This document shows, one piece after another, positions 58,547 through 64,000 of a stretch of 64,000 nt of DNA. The DNA lies in the NCBI GenBank assembly GCA_023205875.1, contig CP060755.1, positions 1,705,007 to 1,769,006 of the forward strand. The letters run 5' to 3'. This DNA comes from Chloropicon primus (taxonomy: Eukaryota; Chlorophyta; Chloropicophyceae; Chloropicales; Chloropicaceae). The number at the start of each line of letters is the position of its first letter. The stretch's first letter is position 1. Under the pieces are notes generated by a model. The model did not search any database and had not been told where the DNA came from. It saw only the letters and a program-made list of their open reading frames with translations. A program made the position numbers and the translations under genes.

Positions 58547-59674
58547 ATGCAGCGGATGGGTATGTCCATGGAGTCCCAAAGCACGGGGGGAGGTGTGCGA
58601 TACACTCTGAACCACACGGGGGGCTCGAGGATAGAAAGGAACACCGGCGGGTTCACCAAGAAGAAGAGGAACTACGACTATGAGATTGACAAGCTTAGGA
58701 AGGATAACCAGCTCCTGAAAGAGTCTCTCAAGGAGAAGGAGAACAAGATCCAGGAGCTGAGGAACGCCTTGGACGAGATAACGAGGATGAGCGCATCAGA
58801 ACTCGCGGCGAAGGAGAGGTCGCTGGTGAAGAAGGACAGGGCTCACCTGCAGCTGAAGAGGCAACTGGACTCGGCGAAGGCCGAGCACGTGCGGACCAAG
58901 GAGGCCTCCCAGGGAAAGTTGGAGTTGCTTCAAAGGGAGAGGAAGGAGATGGTCAGGGCCCTTCACTCTATCGCGTCCCAATGCACAAAAGCCCGCACGC
59001 TCGTAGAGCCGGTGTACGGGAGGGAGGAGGTTTTCCCGAAAAAGGTGGAGCCTTGGCTGTCCCTCACGTACGACTCGGATTACGTCCCCAGCCCAAAGAG
59101 GACGGGCCGCTCCACCTTGGGCTCGACGGGGGGACGCCACGCCCACAGGCCCGGGTTGAGCTCAAAGGCCCTCCCCTTTCAGGGCGCTGGCGTGCCCCTG
59201 GTGGCGGAGTTGCTCTCCCTCGTGGAGCAGACCTGCACCAAGTACGCCGAGCAGAGCAAGGCGGTGGCGGGCTACAAGTCCTCCGTGCGGGAGCTGAAGC
59301 AGGAGCTCAAGGAGGCCAGGGAGGAGAGCGGGGACTTGAGCGAGATGGTGGACATCGTGGTCGACGAGGTGCGGGAGGGCAGCGTGCAGAGGGATCTGGA
59401 CGGTCTGCCGCCGGAGCCTGAGACTTCGGGGTGCTCGAACCAGGTGAAGCTGAAGCTGGTTCACAAGCAGCTCAAGGCCTTCAACGCATTGGACGCCGAG
59501 GTGTCGGAAAAGTGCAGGACCTTTGAGACCCAGGCCTTGGAGCTCGAATTCTACGCCAAGCTCCACGGCAAGCTCGTCAAGCAGGCGGTGTACGACAGCT
59601 TGAACGCAACGGGGAACGGCCTGGAGCTGTCCCCAAACAAATCGCCGAGGAAGGGTTCAGAAAAACAGCAGTGA
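58547..59674 (+). CDS. Coiled-coil protein of unknown function
   Basis: 375 residues from the ATG just after the AAC run; the frame is open upstream through the simple repeats, which are rejected. Residues 1-35 are Gly/Ser/Thr-rich. A coiled coil covers about 38-145 (YDYEIDKLRKDNQLLKESLK and on). A conserved-looking linker follows (ARTLVEPVYGREEVFPKKVE, then WLSLTYDSDY). A second helical region lies at about 215-360, ending SPNKSPRKGSEKQQ. No motif identifies a family. A cytoskeletal or centrosomal role would suit the architecture but is not shown. Confidence 0.7.
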   Translation: MQRMGMSMESQSTGGGVRYTLNHTGGSRIERNTGGFTKKKRNYDYEIDKLRKDNQLLKESLKEKENKIQELRNALDEITRMSASELAAKERSLVKKDRAHLQLKRQLDSAKAEHVRTKEASQGKLELLQRERKEMVRALHSIASQCTKARTLVEPVYGREEVFPKKVEPWLSLTYDSDYVPSPKRTGRSTLGSTGGRHAHRPGLSSKALPFQGAGVPLVAELLSLVEQTCTKYAEQSKAVAGYKSSVRELKQELKEAREESGDLSEMVDIVVDEVREGSVQRDLDGLPPEPETSGCSNQVKLKLVHKQLKAFNALDAEVSEKCRTFETQALELEFYAKLHGKLVKQAVYDSLNATGNGLELSPNKSPRKGSEKQQ

Positions 59675-59780
59675 TGTTGTAGAGATGCGCAGCAGCAGGG
59701 TCCCGTCCTTCACGCTTTATGAAAACAATAGATAACAACATCTCTCTAATGGATACAATACACCGCCCACAAGCACAAGC

Positions 59781-61331
59781 TCACGTGCCGCCTCTGTACA
59801 TTTGCTGGGCTGCGGGGTCAATGAGATTGGAAAGCACCACAAACGTTTCCTTCCCCAGAGCGTCCCGCCACCGATGCACGTCTTCGGCTTTCATGCCACT
59901 GCAGTCCACTTGTATTTTCGGACCGCTGAGGAGGGAGAAGAGGGAGTACTTGCTCAGGCGGGCGGCGAGTTCCCTGTTCGCCGCCTCAACCAAGTCAGGG
60001 TCGAGCACCCCGAAGCTCCCGTAGGAGCCTCTGAGACCGAAAGCGACGCCCGTGGGCCAAGGCAGCTCCTCCTGCAAGCAGAATCTCTTGTCCTGCTCGA
60101 TCATGGCCCTGAACTCCCGCGTCGGGTCACCCGCAGAGGAGCCAGAGCGATCCGCATCGTCGTCGTCGTCGTCCACGCAATCCAGGAGCTGACGCTCCAA
60201 GCCCGCGGAGTCCAGCGACGTCCCTATCAGCACCACAACGACAGCGGCGCGACTCTGTCCCCGCTCGGCAACGATCTCGTTCGCTTCGTACCTTTGGCCC
60301 ACCAGGTGGAACTCGTACCTCCTTCCGGGAAGGCAGGAGAACTGAACGAAGCCCTTGCCCCTCAGGACGCTGCCGGGGAGGCCTTCCAAAAACCTGTGGA
60401 ACTTTGACAGGGCCAGGGACGACCGGGCGTGCCTCGGGGTGAAAGTCAGGGAGGACATCGCGTGTCCGGAGCGCCCCCCAGAGACAAGGCCCAAAGCGGG
60501 TTGTTGGACTCTCCCTGAGATCGCCATCCCGCCCCACATGGCCATCGCCTCTTCTCTCTCTGGAGCCGGTGGGGTCCACCCCGCCCTCCCCCCACCCTCC
60601 GCGGGGTCCAAGATCAGGCACAGGTCCACCTGGGCCCTGACGCACGCCACGGCGAGGGTCTTGCCTCCTCCTCTCACCTCTTCCACCCTCCTCCTCGCAA
60701 CCTCCACCTGCTCCTCCATCGCTAGGTCGACCTTGTTCAGAAGTATCACGTCCGCTGCCCTCACCTGGTTCCGCATCGCGGCGCTGTCGCCCAACCTGCT
60801 CAGCACGTCCTCGTCGCTGCAGTCGACCAGGGTGACAACCGCGTCGAGTCTGCACCTCCCTCGCAGCCTCGGGCTGCGGAAGGCCTGGCAGATGGGCCCC
60901 GGATCGGACACCCCTGACGTCTCGATGATCAGGTCCCTGACCCCGTCCCTCCCCACCACGGCCTCCACCCCACTGATGAAGTCGTCCTGCACCGTGCAGC
61001 ACAGGCACCCATTCTGCAGCCTCACGGTGTCCACCCGAGCCCCCCGCCGCATTCCCTTGCCCCCCTTCCCCGCACAGCCCGCAGCCCCCTGGCGGGACAC
61101 CGTCTCCGCGTCGACGTTGAACTCCGCAAAGTCGTTGACTATCGCGACGACCTCTCCCTCCTGCAGGGCCTCCAGCGGCTGGCTCCCCAGGATATGGTTC
61201 ACCAAAGTCGTCTTCCCGCTTCCGAGGAACCCGGTGACCAGTGTCACCCGCACCACCCCTTCGCTCGGCCCAGGCATTCCGAACACGCCGCCGCGGGTCC
61301 TCCCCCTCCTCCCCCTCCCTTGATCCACCAC
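59781..61331 (-). CDS. CobW/COG0523-family metal-chaperone GTPase
   Basis: 516 residues, intronless. G1 is GFLGSGKTT (34-42). The family metal motif GCLCC is at 108-112. ETSGVSDP is the G3 region, and LLNKVDLA provides G4 (NKxD). A CobW C-terminal domain (about 295-480) begins TFTPRHARSSLALSKFHRFL and includes KGFVQFSCLPGRRYEFHLVG. An insertion between the GTPase and C-terminal domains is Gly/Pro-rich. An Asp7 run (DDDDDDD-like) interrupts the C-terminal domain. COG0523 proteins deliver Zn, Co or other metals. There is no His-rich metal loop, so the metal is unknown. Confidence 0.9.
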   Translation of the reverse strand: MVDQGRGRRGRTRGGVFGMPGPSEGVVRVTLVTGFLGSGKTTLVNHILGSQPLEALQEGEVVAIVNDFAEFNVDAETVSRQGAAGCAGKGGKGMRRGARVDTVRLQNGCLCCTVQDDFISGVEAVVGRDGVRDLIIETSGVSDPGPICQAFRSPRLRGRCRLDAVVTLVDCSDEDVLSRLGDSAAMRNQVRAADVILLNKVDLAMEEQVEVARRRVEEVRGGGKTLAVACVRAQVDLCLILDPAEGGGRAGWTPPAPEREEAMAMWGGMAISGRVQQPALGLVSGGRSGHAMSSLTFTPRHARSSLALSKFHRFLEGLPGSVLRGKGFVQFSCLPGRRYEFHLVGQRYEANEIVAERGQSRAAVVVVLIGTSLDSAGLERQLLDCVDDDDDDADRSGSSAGDPTREFRAMIEQDKRFCLQEELPWPTGVAFGLRGSYGSFGVLDPDLVEAANRELAARLSKYSLFSLLSGPKIQVDCSGMKAEDVHRWRDALGKETFVVLSNLIDPAAQQMYRGGT

Positions 61332-61631
61332 CGCCAGGAGAACCCAGGACCTCTCCTCCGACCTCTCTCTTAACGCCAGGCCAGCCAGTGGCCTGCAGGG
61401 ACGAGGAGGGCGGGGGGTATTGGTAGTGAAGGAGGGAGGGTGGGTGGGTGGGTGGGTGGAGGAGTGATTAGTATTAGTAAGGAAACAGAATGACCTTTCC
61501 TCCCTCCACTTCTCCTTTCTCTAACGCCAGCCAGCAAGTGGCCTCCTGTTGGGCCGGGGGTTGGTAGTGGAGGAGGGAGGAGGGATGGAGTAGTAAATAG
61601 TAAGAGAACACAATGGTTTAGATCAGGGATA
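61332..61631. repeat. Imperfect direct repeat, two units of about 100-120 bases
   Basis: Unit 1 (about 61370-61488) and unit 2 (about 61521-61618) both start TAACGCCAG, contain GCCAGC then AGTGGCCT, then GGGGG(T)ATTGGTAGTG-like sequence, a GGAGGGAGG run, TAGTA motifs, and end GAACACAATG or GAAACAGAATG. Unit 1 also has a GGGT tetramer array (61439-61456). The region lies between CobW and the RING gene. Confidence 0.75.
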
Positions 61632-62413
61632 TTAGAAGCGCAGGACGATGGGGACCGGGGGCCAGTCTGCTGCGCGACCCCCCGTCACGCGCTTGTACAT
61701 AAAATATAGGAACATGCACACCAAGTTAACCCGGTGTGCGGTCACGAAAACGACCCTCACGATTCCCATGTTCCTGTACAGGAACCAGAGGACGCTCGCG
61801 AGGGCCGCACCCGCGGCGATCTTGTCGTTGAGCAGGCGGCCGATCACGCCGGACGCTCTCCAGCCCACGGCGGTGTAGGAGTTGTACAACCACAAGGCGA
61901 CGCGGCTCAAGCGGGCCCTGAGCTTGTCTTCCACTGCTTTCATTCACGCGCGAGAACGAGGGGGTTGGTGGGTGGGCATGGAAAAGAGCAATGGAGTCAG
62001 CTTCCGGGTGTTCCAGGCCAGGTGCAGCAAGTCCAAAAGAACGCAAACGAGTCCTTACCTTTCGGAGCCTTCAGCCGGAGCCTTGTCGCCTTGGCACGGC
62101 AGAGGGGGCAGCGAACCCCGTCGCAGGGCAGACCCTGGTGCAGCCACATCTGCAGCACGCAGTGCGAGCAAAGGCCGTCGTGGCCGCAGGGGATGAGGAC
62201 CAGCGGGTGCTCGAGGGGCTGCAAACACACCGCACACTCTTCCGACGAGCTGGGGAGGGCGCGAGGGCCATCATCCAACAACACTGATGGAGGGGTTGGA
62301 GGAGGCCCCGCAACGTCTTCCAAGGAGTGCGACCGTATCCCTTCCTCTTTTCTTCCCGCCCGGCCGCGCCTCCGCCTCCTCCGCCCCAGCAAGGTGCCGA
62401 GCCCGAAAGGCAT
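61632..62413 (-). CDS. RING-finger membrane protein (probable E3 ligase)
   Basis: Two exons: 62413..62059 and 61933..61632. The 125-base phase-1 intron (GTAAGG..AAGCAG) makes the junction Val in KAPKVEDKLRARL. The spliced product is 218 residues. A basic stretch (RRRRRRGR) is followed by a C3HC4 RING: CAVC, then CGHDGLCSHC and CPLC, at about 60-105. The C-terminal half is helical with two probable membrane segments (KIAAGAALASVLWFLY and VNLVCMFLYFMYKRV) and ends VPIVLRF. E3 ubiquitin ligase activity is inferred from the RING; a membrane-embedded C-terminus suggests organelle or ER location. Confidence 0.8.
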
Positions 62414-62490
62414 GACGAGGCTTGCGTTTTTGGATTGATTGATTGTGGCGCGAAGCCAACAAAAAGAAACTTTGGCTTCCTTCAACCTTC

Positions 62491-62789
62491 TCAACACGTG
62501 CACCTTGGGAGGAAGTACCACCTCAGCAAGCCCACCTGGAGAACGGACGAGGAGTTCGAATAGTCAGAAGAAGAAAGCGTGGTGGGCCTCGACGTGCTTC
62601 TTCGCATGGGGGAAGACTGGGACTCACCATGATGGCCACCAGCACAAAGAAGTTCGTGTGCGGGTCCCTCGTCGAGAACACGTCGAGGCTCTGGGACGCG
62701 GATCCGCTCCCGCTCCCGCTCCCGTCCTGGTCTCTGTCGAAGTTCTGCCTCTCCCCTCCCTGCGCGGACGTCCCCGCTTTGTCGACCAT
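62491..62789 (-). CDS. Small tail-anchored protein (two exons)
   Basis: Exon 1, 62789..62628 (54 codons), has a GTGAGT donor. Exon 2, 62535..62491, follows a CTCCAG acceptor. The phase-0 join gives 68 residues: a hydrophilic N-terminus with a Gly/Ser repeat (DGSGSGSGSAS), then one membrane helix across the junction (NFFVLVAIM joining VGLLRWYFL) and a short Cys-containing tail. Its stop lies 77 bases before the start of the RING gene on the same strand. An alternative is that a different acceptor joins exon 1 to the RING frame. Function unknown. Confidence 0.5.
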
Positions 62790-63446
62790 GCTCTCCTCTT
62801 TTTGAGGCCCATGGGAGGAGGGGCCGGGCCCAGATCGGCTCCGGGCACCGGCGTCCAGGGGTGGGGGAGGAGAGGTGTTGAGGTTGATGCAGGGGGTTGG
62901 GAGGGGAAACGAGGCAAGGAGAGGTGTCTGTGGGTAGTTGTTCGTGGATTGGATCCTCTTGGTTTGGTTCATGCTGACTTGATTGTGTAATGTAGGTGTG
63001 TATGATATGATTCTGTCAGTTGCTGTTATTGTCCATTTTGGGCCTATTTTTTGGTACGAATAGTGGAGTGACGGATCCAGTTCGTGTCCGATGGCTATGA
63101 AACTTTGTCAAAAGGGGCTTGTATTTTATATTTGGATACTCCTTTAATATTGTGTATCTTCCTCTCGTCCTTGAGCCTGTAGAGATCCATCTGTCGGACC
63201 ACTAAAACCCAAACCACAGCCCTCCATGGATGATGATGATGATGTGTGAATGGAGTCCTTGATGAAGAGACCTGTTCCGGGTGGAGTGCAATCTAGGGCA
63301 CCTGACAATAACGATGTCCAATCGTAAACCTTACCCTGATCCACTCTTCTGCTGGAATCCGTCGTCTTATGCGACCTGGTTTAGGGCTGACTAAAACCAA
63401 AACCTCACTTAAAACCTATACTAGAAAGAAAAAATGAGGTGGCTGG
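62790..63446. other. Gene-poor, AT-richer subtelomeric DNA
   Basis: Composition shifts visibly from GC-rich coding style to mixed DNA. A 66-codon frame at 63344..63144 (minus) has no gene-like features. A GAT run (63227-63243) is present. I see no gene. Confidence 0.55.
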
Positions 63447-63739
63447 GAGGCACCACGGAAAGCTTGGATAATGCAACGGTGTGTTTCTCCTAGGCTTCTT
63501 TTGTTCTCCGGCTCCTTTCCTTGGCCAGGTCGTCCTTCCTTTCTTCCTCGGGCAAACCCTACTCAAGGCACTTCGGACCCACGAGAGGGCCTTTTAGGCG
63601 TTAGGTTTTAGGACTCCCAAGGCTTTAGGAAACGCGGTGACTCGGAGGCACCACGGAAAGCTTGGATGATGCGACGGTGTCTTTCTGTTAGGCTTCTTTT
63701 GTTCTCCGGCTCCTTTCCTTGGCCAGGTCGTCCTTCCTT
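63447..63739. repeat. Subtelomeric direct repeat, two copies of about 94 bases
   Basis: Copy 1 is 63447-63540 and copy 2 is 63645-63739. Both start GAGGCACCACGGAAAGCTTG and end GGCCAGGTCGTCCTTCCTT, with a few substitutions. The spacer holds telomere-like TTAGG motifs at about 63588-63612 (TTTTAGGCGTTAGGTTTTAG). Confidence 0.9.
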
Positions 63740-64000
63740 AGGTTTAGGCTTGTAGGTTTGTAGGTTGTTAGGTTGTTAGGTTGTTGGGTTGTTAGGTTGT
63801 TAGGTTGTTAGGTTGTTAGGTTGTTAGGTTGTTAGGTTGTTAGGTTTAGGTTTAGGTTTAGGTTTTAGGTTTTAGGTTTTAGGTTTTAGGTTTTAGGGTT
63901 TAGGTTTTAGGTTTTAGGTTTTAGGTTTTAGGTTTTAGGTTTTAGGTTTTAGGTTTTAGGGGTTTAGGTTTTAGGTTTTAGGTTTTAGGTTTTAGGTTTT
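63737..64000. repeat. Telomeric repeat array at the chromosome end
   Basis: The G-rich strand runs 5' to 3' towards the right edge, as expected at a right telomere. It starts with variants (TTTAGG, TTTGTAGG), then about ten TTGTTAGG units (about 63758-63842), three TTTAGG units, and then mostly TTTTAGG to the end. Single-base G or T variants occur at about 63895 and 63960. Confidence 0.95.

Noticed and set aside
61632-61943. Separate 103-residue membrane protein starting MKAVEDK
   Set aside because: The AAAGCAG acceptor inside its first codons joins in frame to the RING exon donor GTAAGG; one spliced RING-membrane protein is the simpler model.
63144-63344. 66-codon minus-strand frame in the subtelomere
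   Set aside because: No motif, no splice partners and atypical composition; most likely chance.

Overview
This window is nuclear DNA of a small, GC-rich photosynthetic eukaryote. It is most likely a prasinophyte-grade green alga (Mamiellophyceae, Chloropicophyceae or similar); the sequence does not settle which. Evidence: GT..AG introns (17 in my models), eukaryote-only proteins (SART1, PWP2, STT3, DEK, GINS/PSF1, Bet1-type SNARE, Kintoun), and green-lineage plastid proteins (chlorophyllide a oxygenase, HHL1-like, ACHT thioredoxin, DUF3531-like, UROD). The right end runs into telomeric repeats whose G-rich strand points outward, so the last ~260 bases are the right telomere of a chromosome.

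Layout: about 41 genes fill the first 62.8 kb, with intergenic gaps of about 30 to 800 bases. Strands alternate almost perfectly. No two + genes are adjacent, so every + gene shares a head-to-head promoter with one neighbour and a tail-to-tail 3' region with the other. From left to right: unidentified exon (-), PPIL3 (+), five-Tudor protein (-), Rieske-less chlorophyllide a oxygenase (-), PLAT-like membrane protein (+), metallothionein-like (-), UROD (+), Tyr/Trp-type permease (-), HlyIII/PAQR (+), SART1 (-), PRC-barrel (+), Bet1-like SNARE (-), FYR-domain protein (+), STT3 (-), folate-biopterin transporter (+), MscS-like channel (-), membrane-anchored inositol 5-phosphatase (+), RD21-type protease with granulin (-), FAS1 protein (-), Mpv17/PMP22 (-), PWP2 (+), FABP-like/UER reductase fusion (-), DEK (-), ER coiled-coil protein (-), ACHT thioredoxin (+), RBMX2/Ist3 (-), HxxxDG acyltransferase (+), mitochondrial carrier (-), DUF3531-like (+), sigma-like GST (-), HHL1-like (+), two PH-domain genes (-,+), Kintoun/DNAAF2 (-), unknown plastid-type protein (+), PSF1 (-), tandem-repeat coiled-coil gene (-), coiled-coil protein (+), CobW GTPase (-), RING-membrane protein (-), small tail-anchored protein (-). 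From about 62.8 kb the DNA becomes gene-poor and AT-richer, with a duplicated subtelomeric unit and then the telomere.

Functional themes: plastid tetrapyrrole, pigment and photoprotection functions (UROD, CAO, HHL1, ACHT); spliceosome and rRNA processing (SART1, RBMX2, PPIL3, PWP2); secretory pathway (STT3, Bet1, RD21); chromatin and replication (Tudor, FYR, DEK, PSF1); and one flagellar assembly factor (Kintoun). No operon-like clustering by function is seen.

Most notable: a CAO protein with the mononuclear-iron half but no Rieske centre; a fusion of an FABP-like domain to a rhamnose-type epimerase/reductase; a coiled-coil gene built from about 11 long and 7 short modules and broken by two indels; and a telomere built mainly of TTTTAGG and TTGTTAGG variants. 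Spliced models were worked out by eye from donor and acceptor sites and reading-frame continuity.
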